DNA from: Sulfitobacter sp.
GTDB lineage: Bacteria; Pseudomonadota; Alphaproteobacteria; Rhodobacterales; Rhodobacteraceae
Length of the DNA: 42,686 nucleotides
Direction: 5' to 3'
Assembly: GCA_029252045.1 (NCBI GenBank)
Contig: JAQXCD010000054.1
Span: 1-42,686, forward strand
Under the pieces are notes generated by a model that had not been told where the DNA came from, made no database searches, and saw only the letters and a program-made list of their open reading frames with translations. Both the position numbers and the translations under genes were made by a program. The first letter of the stretch is position 1; each line of letters opens with the position of its first letter. Below are positions 7,844 through 16,859 of this stretch, in pieces.

Positions 7844-8197
7844 ATGGCCCGCGTAACCGTCGAAGATTGTGTAGATAAAGTCCCGAACCGGTTTGAACTG
7901 GTCATGCTTGCGGCCCACCGCGCGCGTGAGATTTCTGCGGGTTCTGCTGTAACAGTAGACCGTGACAACGATAAAAACCCTGTTGTGTCCCTGCGCGAGA
8001 TCGCTGATGAGACGCAATCAGCCGATGATCTGCGCGAGCGCCTGATCGAAAGCAACCAGCATCAGATCGAAGTCGACGAGCCAGAAGAAGACGCAATGGC
8101 GATTCTTATGGGTGCGGAGCAAGACAAGCCCGACGAGGACAGCGTGTCCGAAGAAATGCTTTTGCGGCAGTTGATGGCAGCGCAAGGGCAGGGGTGA
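7844..8197 (+). CDS. rpoZ: RNA polymerase omega subunit
   Basis: Assembly and stability subunit of RNA polymerase. The 117-residue product opens with [19 protein letters not shown] and LAAHRARE, followed by [11 protein letters not shown], all conserved in omega. The C-terminal 50 residues are acidic and variable, as is common in alphaproteobacteria. The start at 7844 has TTGGAG nine bases upstream; an extension to 7832 adds only four residues. The gene lies just before rsh, the usual bacterial order, and omega is a known ppGpp-binding partner in E. coli. Confidence 0.96.
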   Translation: MARVTVEDCVDKVPNRFELVMLAAHRAREISAGSAVTVDRDNDKNPVVSLREIADETQSADDLRERLIESNQHQIEVDEPEEDAMAILMGAEQDKPDEDSVSEEMLLRQLMAAQGQG

Positions 8198-8240
8198 TTG
8201 CTGCGGCAATGACCGATCCGCATGAGGGCCGGTATAGATA

Positions 8241-10394
8241 ATGACCACAACTGCCGATGACCTTGTTACATTGGTGCGGGGGTTCAACCCCAAGACAAAC
8301 GAAGCGCATATCCGCGCAGCTTATGCCTACGGCGAACGTATGCATGAGGGGCAGTTCAGGCATTCTGGCGAGCCCTATTTTACACATCCAGTTGCTGTAG
8401 CCGCGATCCTTGCCGCGCAGCAGCTGGATGATGCCACCATCATCACTGCTTTGCTGCATGACACGATCGAAGACACTGCGGCCTCCTACTCCGAGGTGCA
8501 GGAGTTGTTTGGAAAAGAAGTCGCCGAACTTGTTGATGGGGTGACAAAGCTCACGAACCTCCAGCTCAATTCATCGCACACCAAGCAGGCCGAGAACTTC
8601 CGCAAGCTGTTTATGGCGATGTCCAAGGACCTGCGGGTTATTCTGGTCAAGCTGTCGGACCGCCTGCACAACATGCGTACGATCAAAGCGATGCGCCCTG
8701 ACAAGCAAGCGCAAAAAGCCCGTGAGACTATGGATATCTTCGCGCCGCTTGCCGGACGTATGGGTATGCAGTGGATGCGTGAGGAGCTGGAAGACCTCGC
8801 ATTTCGGGTCCTCAACCCCGAAGCGCGGCAATCCATCATGCGCCGCTTTATCACGCTGCAAAAAGAAACCGGCGATGTAATTGCACGGATCACTACGGAC
8901 ATGCGCAAAGAGCTGTCCAATGCGGATGTCGAGGCAGAAGTGTTTGGCCGTGCGAAAAAGCCCTATTCGGTCTGGCGCAAGATGGAAGAGAAAGAGCAAT
9001 CTTTCTCCCGTCTGTCGGATATTTACGGATTCCGTGTGATCACGGATAGCGAAGAGGACTGCTACCGTGCGCTGGGCGCAATCCACCGCCGCTGGCGTGC
9101 TGTGCCGGGCCGGTTCAAGGATTATATCAGCCAGCCCAAGACCAACGGCTACCGTTCGATCCACACAACTGTGTCGGGACGTGATGGCAAGCGGGTTGAG
9201 GTGCAGATTCGCACCCGCCAAATGCATGACGTCGCCGAGCAAGGCGTGGCGGCGCATTGGTCCTACCGTGATGGCGTTCGCTCTCAAAACCCGTTTGCCG
9301 TTGATCCTGCAAAATGGATTGCGCAACTGACCGAGCAGTTTGACGGCGAGGATGATCATGTGTCGTTTCTCGAAGCCGTAAAGCTGGAAATGTATACGGA
9401 CAAAGTATTCTGCTTTACCCCGAAAGGTGAGGTTATCAAGCTGCCGCGCGGGGCGACGCCTATTGATTTTGCCTACGCCATTCACACTCGCATCGGGTCG
9501 GCCTGTGTCGGCGCCAAGGTGGATGGCTTGCGTGTGCCGCTGTGGACACGGATCAAGAATGGCCAGTCGGTCGAGATCATCACTGCCGAAGGGCAAACGC
9601 CGCAGAACACATGGCTGGATATTGCGACCACGGGTAAGGCCAAGACGGCCATCCGCCGCTCCTTGCGCGAAGTAGACCGCGCGCGGTTTATCAAGCTGGG
9701 CCGTGAACTGGCGCGCTCCGCGTTTGAGCATGTAGGCAAGAGCGCCACTGATAAGGTGCTGGCCACCGCATCGCGGGCTTTGCGACTTGGCGGTGTGGAC
9801 GATGTGCTGGAGCGGTTGGGCAGCGCCGAGTTGACAGGTCGCGAGCTGGTGAGTTCGGTCTATCCCGAACTGGATAAGGTCACCGGTGATGAGGTTGACC
9901 GCAAACGCGCGGTGATCGGCCTTGAGCCGGGGCAGTCCTTTGAGCGCGCGTCATGCTGTGAGCCCTTGCCGGGAGAGCGGATCGTGGGCATCACATTCCG
10001 GGGCAAGGGGGTGCTCTTGCATGCGATTGATTGTGAACGTCTGAGCGACTACGAGGATCAGCCCGAACGGTGGCTTGATCTGCGCTGGCATGACGGCAGC
10101 CATCCCGCGGTTTACGGGGCCACAATCGAGCTGACGGTTGCCAATGATCGTGGTGTGTTGGGCCGCATCTGCACGTTGATCGGAGAGGCGGGAGCTAATA
10201 TCGCCGATCTGAAATTTGTCGAACGCAAGCAGGACTATTTCCGGTTGCTGGTCCATGCAGAGTTGCGCGACGCAGCGCAGTTGCATTCCTTGATGCTGAC
10301 ATTGGAAGCTGAAAGCAATGTTGCGGCGCTCAGCCGGTACCGTGATCCCTCGCTTTCGGCGGATGCCTTTCGCGTAGCGGAGCACAGACATTGA
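8241..10394 (+). CDS. rsh: Bifunctional (p)ppGpp synthetase/hydrolase
   Basis: Makes and degrades the stringent-response alarmone. Domains in order: HD hydrolase (about 25-190, with H73-D74 in LLHDTIEDT and LSDRLHNMRTI), RelA/SpoT synthetase (about 230-350, with NGYRSIHTTV), TGS (about 390-450), and C-terminal ACT (about 640-710, beginning near IELTVANDRGVLGRI). The segment RFKD is the RxKD charge motif of bifunctional enzymes rather than the ExDD of RelA-only types. Full length at 717 residues. It is the only long RSH protein in the window, consistent with alphaproteobacteria having one Rsh. Its stop overlaps the TTG start of the next gene. Confidence 0.97.
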   Translation: MTTTADDLVTLVRGFNPKTNEAHIRAAYAYGERMHEGQFRHSGEPYFTHPVAVAAILAAQQLDDATIITALLHDTIEDTAASYSEVQELFGKEVAELVDGVTKLTNLQLNSSHTKQAENFRKLFMAMSKDLRVILVKLSDRLHNMRTIKAMRPDKQAQKARETMDIFAPLAGRMGMQWMREELEDLAFRVLNPEARQSIMRRFITLQKETGDVIARITTDMRKELSNADVEAEVFGRAKKPYSVWRKMEEKEQSFSRLSDIYGFRVITDSEEDCYRALGAIHRRWRAVPGRFKDYISQPKTNGYRSIHTTVSGRDGKRVEVQIRTRQMHDVAEQGVAAHWSYRDGVRSQNPFAVDPAKWIAQLTEQFDGEDDHVSFLEAVKLEMYTDKVFCFTPKGEVIKLPRGATPIDFAYAIHTRIGSACVGAKVDGLRVPLWTRIKNGQSVEIITAEGQTPQNTWLDIATTGKAKTAIRRSLREVDRARFIKLGRELARSAFEHVGKSATDKVLATASRALRLGGVDDVLERLGSAELTGRELVSSVYPELDKVTGDEVDRKRAVIGLEPGQSFERASCCEPLPGERIVGITFRGKGVLLHAIDCERLSDYEDQPERWLDLRWHDGSHPAVYGATIELTVANDRGVLGRICTLIGEAGANIADLKFVERKQDYFRLLVHAELRDAAQLHSLMLTLEAESNVAALSRYRDPSLSADAFRVAEHRH

Positions 10395-11071
10395 TATTCA
10401 AGCGCCGCGATCCAAAGACCTTTGGCCGCTCTATGGCCGAGCTGGTATGGCCCCGCGGCGGTTGGGCGCGCGCCTTTCACTATGTTAAACACCGCGTGCG
10501 TCGTTTGCCCGACAGCCCAGAGCGGATAGCGCGTGGCATTTGGGCGGGTGTCTTTATCACCTTTTCACCGCTATTCGGGTTCCATTTCTTGGGTGCAGTT
10601 CTGGTCGCGCGGCTGATGAAGGGCAACATCCTCGCGTCGTTGATGGCCACATTTGTGGGCAACCCGCTGACCTTTGTCTTTATCACACTTGCATCGCTGA
10701 AGTCCGGCCACTGGTTGCTCGGCACCGAACTGGAAGAAGGTGAGTTGCGGGCGCTGAGCCACAAATTTGCCGATGCAGGCAGCGACCTGTGGCACAATAC
10801 CCTGTCTATCTTCTCACCTGAAAAAATGGAGTGGTCGGGTTTGGCGATCTTCTCGCGGGACATATTTTACCCCTATCTGATGGGTGGCATTGTCTCGGGC
10901 ATCTTCTTTGCTACGGTGGCGTATTATTTGGCGGTGCCGGTGCTGTATGCCTATCAGAAGCGGCGGCGCGGACTGATTAAGGCCAAGTTTGAGGCGATAA
11001 AGGCGAAATCTGCTGCAAAAGCGACTGTGAAGCTGTTGGCAAAAGAGAAGAAGGAAAAGGCAAATGACTGA
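10391..11071 (+). CDS. DUF2062 membrane protein
   Basis: About 226 residues. The start is a TTG that overlaps the rsh stop (TTGA); the next ATG at codon 15 would remove FKRRDPKT, which resembles relatives, so TTG is preferred. The DUF2062 core is visible as WAGVFITFSPLFGFHFLGAV and GNPLTFVFITLASLKSG, with membrane helices near 50-75, 85-105 and 155-185. A basic, lysine-rich coiled tail ends the protein. Function unknown. It is translationally coupled to both rsh and pdxJ. Confidence 0.85.
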   Translation: MIFKRRDPKTFGRSMAELVWPRGGWARAFHYVKHRVRRLPDSPERIARGIWAGVFITFSPLFGFHFLGAVLVARLMKGNILASLMATFVGNPLTFVFITLASLKSGHWLLGTELEEGELRALSHKFADAGSDLWHNTLSIFSPEKMEWSGLAIFSRDIFYPYLMGGIVSGIFFATVAYYLAVPVLYAYQKRRRGLIKAKFEAIKAKSAAKATVKLLAKEKKEKAND

Positions 11072-11816
11072 TCTGGGAAAATTGCGTTTGGGCGTCAACA
11101 TCGACCATGTGGCCACGGTGCGTAATGCACGCGGGGGCGATACCCCCGATCCGCTGCGCGCGGCCCGCATTGCGCAGGACGCCGGCGCTGACGGCATCAC
11201 GGCGCACCTGCGCGAAGACCGCCGCCACATCTCGGATGCGGATATCGAAGGTCTGATGGATATGTTGACCGTGCCGCTCAACTTCGAGATGGCAGCCACC
11301 GAAGAGATGCAGAAGATCGCGTTGCGCCACAAACCGCACGCCGTTTGCATTGTTCCTGAAAAACGTGAAGAGCGGACCACCGAAGGCGGGCTGGAAGTGG
11401 CACGCGAAGAGAACCGGCTGGCACATTTTATTGCGCCGTTGCGCGAGGCGGGAAGCCGTGTATCCATCTTTATCGCTGCCGAAATGCGCCAGATCGAAGC
11501 CGCGCACCGCATTGGTGCCCAAGTGGTCGAGTTGCACTCGGGCGCTTATTGCGATGCTTTCCATGAGGGACGTTTCGAGCAGGCAGATATCGAGCTGGGA
11601 AAATTGCGTGAAATGGCGACATTCGGCCATAGCTTGGGTCTGGAAATGCATGTGGGCCACGGGCTGACCTATGAGACGGTTTCACCTGTTGCAGCATTCC
11701 CCGAAGTGGTTGAGCTGAACATTGGCCATTTTTTGATTGGTGAAGCGATCTTTCTAGGGCTGGACCCGGCCATTCGCCAGATGCGCCGCCTGATGGATGA
11801 AGCGCGGGCGGTCTGA
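11064..11816 (+). CDS. pdxJ: Pyridoxine 5'-phosphate synthase
   Basis: Final ring-closing step of DXP-dependent vitamin B6 synthesis, condensing 3-amino-1-hydroxyacetone phosphate with DXP. N-terminal [19 protein letters not shown], the [14 protein letters not shown] block and the C-terminal [17 protein letters not shown] are family hallmarks of this TIM barrel. 250 residues, full length. It overlaps the preceding gene by 8 bases and precedes acpS, as in many proteobacteria. Confidence 0.97.
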   Translation: MTDLGKLRLGVNIDHVATVRNARGGDTPDPLRAARIAQDAGADGITAHLREDRRHISDADIEGLMDMLTVPLNFEMAATEEMQKIALRHKPHAVCIVPEKREERTTEGGLEVAREENRLAHFIAPLREAGSRVSIFIAAEMRQIEAAHRIGAQVVELHSGAYCDAFHEGRFEQADIELGKLREMATFGHSLGLEMHVGHGLTYETVSPVAAFPEVVELNIGHFLIGEAIFLGLDPAIRQMRRLMDEARAV

Positions 11817-11845
11817 GTAGCTGGATTGCGCAGGAAGGTAAGGCG

Positions 11846-12268
11846 ATGATTTTAGGCATTGGCACGGACCTCGCAAATATCGAGCGTATTCAAGGGACGC
11901 TGGACCGCTTTGGAGATCGTTTTCGCAACCGCGTCTTTACACCATTGGAGCAAGCCAAAGCCAACCGTCGCAAGGATGTAGCGGGTACTTACGCAAAGCG
12001 CTGGGCCGCCAAAGAGGCGTGCTCAAAAGCGCTAGGCACAGGGTTGCGGATGGGGATCAGCTGGCGCGATATGGCGGTGAGCAACCTCAGGACCGGCCAG
12101 CCGGTGATGGAGGTGACCGGCTGGGCGGCGGAGCGGCTGGCCAGTATGACACCTGAGGGGCATGAGGCCGTTATCCATGTCACGCTGACCGATGATCACC
12201 CTTGGGCGCAGGCATTTGTTGTGATTGAAGCGCGCCCATTGGCTGTGCCTACCCCCTGCGCACCTTGA
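11846..12268 (+). CDS. acpS: Holo-[acyl-carrier-protein] synthase
   Basis: Transfers 4'-phosphopantetheine from CoA to acyl carrier protein. The two signature regions are [12 protein letters not shown] (metal-binding Asp) and [16 protein letters not shown] (metal-binding Glu). 140 residues, slightly long because of a proline-rich C-terminal tail. AGGAAGG lies upstream of the ATG. Located in the conserved pdxJ-acpS-lepB-rnc-era order. Confidence 0.96.
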   Translation: MILGIGTDLANIERIQGTLDRFGDRFRNRVFTPLEQAKANRRKDVAGTYAKRWAAKEACSKALGTGLRMGISWRDMAVSNLRTGQPVMEVTGWAAERLASMTPEGHEAVIHVTLTDDHPWAQAFVVIEARPLAVPTPCAP

Positions 12269-12322
12269 CACCGCGCGCCGCCCTGCGCATGTAACCCCAG
12301 ACCAACCCAGTAGGAGCGCCGC

Positions 12323-13159
12323 ATGGCCAAGACGGAAAAGACGGGCAACCCGATTGTCGAGACGATCAAGACAGTTGTGTATGCTCTGCTGATCGCGGGC
12401 GTGTTTCGCACCCTGTTTTTCCAGCCCTTCTGGATTCCTTCCGGCTCGATGAAGCAGACCCTTCTGATCGGGGATTTCGTTTTTGTGAACAAGATGGCCT
12501 ATGGCTATTCTTATGCATCTTGCCCCAGTGTGATTATCCCTCGCGTGGGGATCAATCTGGATGCAAAGAAGCTTTGCGGTGTGTTTGACGGCGAAAATAC
12601 GCGGCTGTTCGGCACACAGCCTGAACGCGGTGATGTGGTGGTGTTCCGTCACCCGATTTCAGGGCATGACTATATTAAACGTTTGATTGGTCTGCCCGGG
12701 GACACAATACAGGTGATCAATGCTGTTGTGCATATCAACGGTGATGCGGCGCCACAGGTGCCCGATGGCCAGTTCGAAGAGATGATGGAGTTGCAGGGCC
12801 CGCAGGGTCTGCGTCCGCGCTGCGCGAATGGTGCCGTCGGGCAGGGTGGTATCTGCATCAAGGCGCGCGCGATCGAGACGCTGCCCAACGGTGTGAGCCA
12901 TGCCGTACTGAATATCGGCGCGCAAGCGTCGGACCGTACGGGCGTATATACCGTGCCAGAAGGCAACTACTTCTTTATGGGCGATAACCGCGACAACTCG
13001 GCGGATAGCCGTCTTGCACAGACGGCGGGCGGTGTCGGATTTGTACCGTTCGAGAACCTGATTGGTCGCGCGGACCGTATTGTGTTTAGCTCCAGCGGGC
13101 GCTCCATGCTGTTTTTCTGGACCTGGCGCAGCGACCGCTTTTTCAAAGCGATCAAGTGA
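12323..13159 (+). CDS. lepB: Signal peptidase I
   Basis: Inner-membrane protease that releases secreted proteins from their signal peptides. One N-terminal membrane helix (about 12-33) precedes the catalytic serine S42 in [11 protein letters not shown]; the general-base lysine is K119 in [11 protein letters not shown]. Further family motifs are GDVVVFRHP and the C-terminal [13 protein letters not shown]. 278 residues. TAGGAG precedes the ATG. Its stop overlaps the GTG start of rnc. Confidence 0.97.
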   Translation: MAKTEKTGNPIVETIKTVVYALLIAGVFRTLFFQPFWIPSGSMKQTLLIGDFVFVNKMAYGYSYASCPSVIIPRVGINLDAKKLCGVFDGENTRLFGTQPERGDVVVFRHPISGHDYIKRLIGLPGDTIQVINAVVHINGDAAPQVPDGQFEEMMELQGPQGLRPRCANGAVGQGGICIKARAIETLPNGVSHAVLNIGAQASDRTGVYTVPEGNYFFMGDNRDNSADSRLAQTAGGVGFVPFENLIGRADRIVFSSSGRSMLFFWTWRSDRFFKAIK

Positions 13160-13842
13160 AGCTGTCGGCGGAACTCAAAGCGTTTGAAAAGCGGCTGGGC
13201 TATCACTTCCAGACGCCCAAACTGCTGAGCGAAGCAGTCACGCATGCCTCCATGTCCACGCCAAACCGCGATGACAATCAGCGGTTGGAGTTCCTGGGTG
13301 ACCGTGTGCTGGGGCTGGTCATGGCGGAGGCGCTGCTGAACCTTGATACTGGGGCCTCCGAAGGACAGTTGGCGCCACGCTTCAACGCGTTGGTGCGCAA
13401 GGAAGCTTGTGCCGATGTCGCGCGAGAGATTGATATTGGCGCCGTTCTTCGTCTGGGGCGTTCCGAGATGCTATCGGGTGGGCGGCGCAAGCAGGCGTTG
13501 CTGGGCGATGCGATGGAGGCAGTGATTGCCGCAGTCTATGTTGACGGCGGGTTTGATGCTGCGCGTGCAATGATCCTGCGGTTGTGGGGAGAACGGACAA
13601 CTTCTGTTAAAGATGACGCGCGGGACGCAAAAACGTCGCTGCAAGAATGGGCGCAGGCGCGCGGACTTGAGCCGCCTGCTTACGTCTTGACCAAACGCAG
13701 CGGACCGGACCATGCACCGGTATTCACAATTGCCGCACGGCTGTCCACAGGACAGACTGCCAGTGCGACAGCAGGTGCCAAGCGCGCCGCAGAACAAGAC
13801 GCCGCAGCATCGCTGCTGGCGCAATTGGAGCAAGACACATGA
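13156..13842 (+). CDS. rnc: Ribonuclease III
   Basis: Cleaves double-stranded RNA in rRNA and mRNA processing. The catalytic domain has E45 and D49 in [12 protein letters not shown] and D118 and E121 in [14 protein letters not shown]; a double-stranded RNA-binding domain occupies about 155-225 ([12 protein letters not shown], then [15 protein letters not shown]). 228 residues. The start is a GTG overlapping the lepB stop (GTGA) with no strong ribosome site, so translation probably depends on lepB. Ends with an ATGA overlap into era. Confidence 0.97.
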   Translation: MKLSAELKAFEKRLGYHFQTPKLLSEAVTHASMSTPNRDDNQRLEFLGDRVLGLVMAEALLNLDTGASEGQLAPRFNALVRKEACADVAREIDIGAVLRLGRSEMLSGGRRKQALLGDAMEAVIAAVYVDGGFDAARAMILRLWGERTTSVKDDARDAKTSLQEWAQARGLEPPAYVLTKRSGPDHAPVFTIAARLSTGQTASATAGAKRAAEQDAAASLLAQLEQDT

Positions 13843-14780
13843 ACGATGAGCCAACGCCAGCCACGGAGACATCCCCGACGCGCGCGGGGTTTGTCGCCCT
13901 GATCGGAGAGCCCAATGCAGGTAAATCCACGCTGCTGAACCGGATGGTCGGGGCCAAGGTCTCGATTGTGACGCATAAGGTGCAGACCACACGCGCGCGT
14001 ATCCGTGGTGTAGCGATGGCGGGGGACAGCCAGATTGTATTTGTCGACACGCCGGGCTTGTTTGCGCCCAAGCGGCGGTTGGATCGTGCGATGGTGGCTG
14101 CTGCTTGGGGCGGTGCTGCGGATGCAGATCTGGTGGTGTTGCTGGTGGAAGCTCAGCGCGGTCTGACCGAGGGTGTCGAGCGGATTCTGGAGCGGCTGAA
14201 CGAGATTGGTGAGGGTGCGCGAGTGGCGCTGGCCATCAACAAGATCGACCGCGTCGAGGCACCCGTTCTGCTGGGATTGAGCCAGAAATTGAATGCCGCC
14301 TATCCTTTTGTCGAGACGTTTATGATCTCTGCCGAAAAGGGGCATGGGGTTGAGGCGCTGCGCACATGGTTGGCGGGCGAGGTCCCGGCGGGGCCATGGC
14401 TGTATCCCGAAGACCAGATTGCCGATTTGCCCATGCGCCAGATTGTGGCAGAGATGACCCGTGAGAAGCTGACCCTGCGTCTGCATCAGGAATTGCCGTA
14501 CCAGTTGACCGTCGAGACGGAAAACTGGGAAGAGCGCAAAGACGGATCAGCGCGTATTGACCAGCTGATCTATGTGATGCGCGACGGGCATAAGGGGATC
14601 ATCCTTGGGTCCAAAGGCGAGACTATCAAATCGGTGAGCAAAGCGGCGCGGGAAGAAATGGAAGAGTTTCTGGGCCGGAAGGTGCATCTGTTTTTGCAAG
14701 TCAAAGTACGTCCCAATTGGTTGGAGGAATCCGAGCGGTATTCCGAGATGGGGCTGGAGTTCAAGGACGGCAACCAGTGA
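13839..14780 (+). CDS. era: GTPase Era
   Basis: Ribosome-assembly GTPase that binds 16S rRNA. G1 is GEPNAGKST (residues 23-31), G3 is DTPG in VFVDTPGLF, and G4 is NKID in LAINKIDRV. The KH RNA-binding domain is at about 210-300, with the conserved [19 protein letters not shown]. 313 residues. Starts inside the rnc stop codon (ATGA). Confidence 0.98.
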   Translation: MNDEPTPATETSPTRAGFVALIGEPNAGKSTLLNRMVGAKVSIVTHKVQTTRARIRGVAMAGDSQIVFVDTPGLFAPKRRLDRAMVAAAWGGAADADLVVLLVEAQRGLTEGVERILERLNEIGEGARVALAINKIDRVEAPVLLGLSQKLNAAYPFVETFMISAEKGHGVEALRTWLAGEVPAGPWLYPEDQIADLPMRQIVAEMTREKLTLRLHQELPYQLTVETENWEERKDGSARIDQLIYVMRDGHKGIILGSKGETIKSVSKAAREEMEEFLGRKVHLFLQVKVRPNWLEESERYSEMGLEFKDGNQ

Positions 14781-14844
14781 ACTGTGGGCGCGCGCGTTTT
14801 GAGTGCGGGATTGAGTTTAGAGGCACAATAAAGAAGGGACTGTT

Positions 14845-15174
14845 GTGCCCCGTCTGACTGCTCGTTTCTGGGTTGATGCCTATCTGGCGCGGCTGCGGAT
14901 GTATGACATACCGGCCTTTGTTGTGGCCCACGGGGATGACACAGGCGGCGCGGTGCTGGTGAAGCTGGCAACGCTGGATGGTAGGGCGGTTGTGTTCCAG
15001 CGCTCTTTTGATCTGGCGAGCGGTGATCGGATCTGGGTGGAGCTGGCTGCGGGGGCAGAGCGCGACGTGGATGAGGCTATTTCCCGCCAGCGCGGTTTTG
15101 ATCCCGACCTCTGGGTGGTTGAGGTAGAAGATCGGGACGGGCGGCATCTGCTGGATCAAGAGGGCCTGGGATGA
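14845..15174 (+). CDS. DUF1491 family protein
   Basis: A 109-residue soluble protein with the DUF1491 pattern: [20 protein letters not shown], then a glycine-rich [13 protein letters not shown], and a C-terminal [19 protein letters not shown]. Function unknown; the family is restricted to alphaproteobacteria as far as I know. Starts with GTG, supported by AAGAAGGGA upstream. Its stop overlaps the recO start (ATGA), so it belongs to the era-recO operon. Confidence 0.85.
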   Translation: MPRLTARFWVDAYLARLRMYDIPAFVVAHGDDTGGAVLVKLATLDGRAVVFQRSFDLASGDRIWVELAAGAERDVDEAISRQRGFDPDLWVVEVEDRDGRHLLDQEGLG

Positions 15175-15899
15175 TGGAGTGGCGTGATCAGGGGATATTG
15201 CTTAGCACGCGCCGCCATGGAGAGACCTTGGCCATCATTGAAGTATTTACCCCTATGCAGGGGCGGCATGTGGGTATTGTGCGGGGCGGGACCAGCCGTA
15301 AGATTGCACCGATTTTGCAGCCGGGTGCGCAGTTGGATCTGACCTGGCGGGCACGGCTTGAAGATCATATAGGAACGTTTACAGTTGAGCCTGTGCGCAG
15401 TCGTGCCGCCGTAGCAATGGCAGGGCGGCTGGCGTTGGCGGGTTTGAACACAGTCACCGGACTTGTCGGATATTGCCTGCCTGAACGTGAGGTTCATTTG
15501 CCGCTCTATTCTCGCACAGAGACCTTGTTGGATTTGCTGGGGTGTGAGGACGTGTGGCCACTGGCCTATTTGCGTTGGGAGCTGAGCCTGCTGGAAGAGA
15601 TGGGCTATGGCCTTGATTTGACGTGCTGTGCCGTGACCGGAGCCACGGATGATCTGGTTTATGTCTCGCCCAAATCCGGGCGGGCTGTGTCGCGTGCAGG
15701 GGCGGGGGATTGGGCAGACCGGTTGCTGCCCTTACCCGACGTATTGCGTGGCATTGGCGATGCGGATGATGCAGAGATTGTTGCGGGCTTGAGAACGACC
15801 GGCTATTTTCTGACCCATCATCTGGCAGCTGGATTGGGAGGCAGGCCGCTGCCGCAGTCCCGCGCACGTTATGTCGAGGCCTTTATTCGGTCGCTTTGA
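15171..15899 (+). CDS. recO: DNA repair protein RecO
   Basis: RecF-pathway recombination mediator that helps load RecA. The N-terminal OB fold begins [20 protein letters not shown] and continues [14 protein letters not shown]; the C-terminal helical part includes [18 protein letters not shown]. 242 residues. Two consecutive ATG codons (15171 and 15174) make the first residue uncertain. The 3' end overlaps the convergent META gene by 17 bases. Confidence 0.95.
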   Translation: MMEWRDQGILLSTRRHGETLAIIEVFTPMQGRHVGIVRGGTSRKIAPILQPGAQLDLTWRARLEDHIGTFTVEPVRSRAAVAMAGRLALAGLNTVTGLVGYCLPEREVHLPLYSRTETLLDLLGCEDVWPLAYLRWELSLLEEMGYGLDLTCCAVTGATDDLVYVSPKSGRAVSRAGAGDWADRLLPLPDVLRGIGDADDAEIVAGLRTTGYFLTHHLAAGLGGRPLPQSRARYVEAFIRSL

Positions 15900-16278
15900 A
15901 GACCATTTCCAATCCGTCAACATTTGACAGGATGAGCGTATCGCCTGCTATTTCCGAAAGTGTGGCGGTGGCAAGTGCACTCAGAAATGCTGTTTCCGCT
16001 GCCATTTCCGGACATGCCATGCGGGTGCTACCGATCCGACCGGCCTCAAACCACGGATAGGGTACCTTCATGGCACCGAAGTATCGGTTGCATGGCCCTT
16101 GACCTGCAATCTCGCCTTCTTTTGGGAAGGTCAAAGTGGCGCGGGCGGGAAAGTTTGCGCCATTCAGCAACTTGAGCGTCCAGACGCGGTCAGCGCCGCC
16201 ATAAGCCCTGACAGTTTCATCCGCGCGGCATGCGACCAGGGAGCTAGCGACAATGGCCATAGCGATGAGACCCTTCAT
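15883..16278 (-). CDS. META/HslJ-domain lipoprotein
   Basis: 131 residues with a lipoprotein signal: a short hydrophobic stretch and the lipobox SLVAC (cysteine at about residue 17). The META domain follows: [29 protein letters not shown] and GSTRMACPE are its conserved blocks. HslJ-type META proteins are linked to heat-shock and envelope stress; the role here is unknown. Starts within the TetR stop codon (ATGA), so it is coexpressed with that regulator. Its 3' end overlaps recO on the other strand. Confidence 0.85.
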   Translation of the reverse strand: MKGLIAMAIVASSLVACRADETVRAYGGADRVWTLKLLNGANFPARATLTFPKEGEIAGQGPCNRYFGAMKVPYPWFEAGRIGSTRMACPEMAAETAFLSALATATLSEIAGDTLILSNVDGLEMVFKATE

Positions 16279-16796
16279 GCGAGCGCCAATACGGTATCTA
16301 CAAGCGCATCAAAGGCGGCGTGCTGGTCAGTGCCCGTGTGCATTTGGGGCAGCCCGATAAGCGACGCGAGGATGGCGTGGCTGAAGGCCGGATTGCGTAA
16401 GCCAAAACCGTTGAGCAGGCTTTGGAGATAGGTCAGCCGCTCGGCATCGACTTCCGCGATGCTGACGGCCACGGACGCATTGCTTTGCGCCCAGACACGC
16501 AAAGCGGCCTCGCTAGGGGTGTTAATGATCCTATGGCCGAAGGAGCGAAGGCGTGCGGCTGATGCGCCGTCTGCTTCAAGCTGGGTCATCACGTCTGCAA
16601 GCGCTTGCGCATGCCACTGGCGCACAAGTGCTGCGTGATAAGCGGGCACGTCTTTGAAATGCCAGTAAAACGATCCCTTGGTGGTGCCAAGCCGACGTGC
16701 CAATGGCTCTGCTGCAAGGCAAGCGGGGCCGTCTGCGCACAGGGCCGCAAAACCGGCGTCAATCCATTTTTCGGGGGAGAGGCGTGTTGTGTTCAT
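16275..16796 (-). CDS. TetR-family transcriptional regulator
   Basis: About 173 residues. The N-terminal helix-turn-helix is at about 8-55, including LSPEKWIDAGFAALCADG and ARRLGTTKGSFYWHFKD, typical of TetR. The ligand-binding part is divergent. The start at 16796 (MNTTRLSPEK) is chosen over 16832 because the upstream extension lacks family similarity and would cross the palindrome at 16794-16811, which lies over the start codon and may be its own operator. Downstream of mcd in the same direction, but a strong stem-loop separates them. Confidence 0.88.
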   Translation of the reverse strand: MNTTRLSPEKWIDAGFAALCADGPACLAAEPLARRLGTTKGSFYWHFKDVPAYHAALVRQWHAQALADVMTQLEADGASAARLRSFGHRIINTPSEAALRVWAQSNASVAVSIAEVDAERLTYLQSLLNGFGLRNPAFSHAILASLIGLPQMHTGTDQHAAFDALVDTVLALA

Positions 16797-16811
16797 ACCC
16801 CAAGAGGTATG
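16794..16811. promoter_or_regulatory. Palindrome overlapping the tetR start codon
   Basis: CATACC (16794-16799), six bases, GGTATG (16806-16811). The arms are perfectly complementary and one arm contains the start codon of the TetR gene. The size and place suit an autoregulatory TetR operator. Confidence 0.45.
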
Positions 16812-16812
16812 C

Positions 16813-16848
16813 ACAGTCGGGGCAGGCTGCAAGACGTGCCCCGACTGT
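16813..16848. terminator. Strong stem-loop between mcd and tetR
   Basis: ACAGTCGGGGCA (16813-16824) and TGCCCCGACTGT (16837-16848) form a perfect 12-base-pair stem with a 12-base loop. It starts about 12 bases after the mcd stop codon. There is no T-tract on the minus strand, so it may be a U-less terminator or a 3' end stabiliser for mcd mRNA. Confidence 0.5.
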
Positions 16849-16859
16849 GTCGGCGAACC

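Noticed and set aside
8571..9731. 386-codon minus-strand frame opposite rsh
   Set aside because: It lies wholly antisense to conserved synthetase and TGS sequence and has no start signal or motif.
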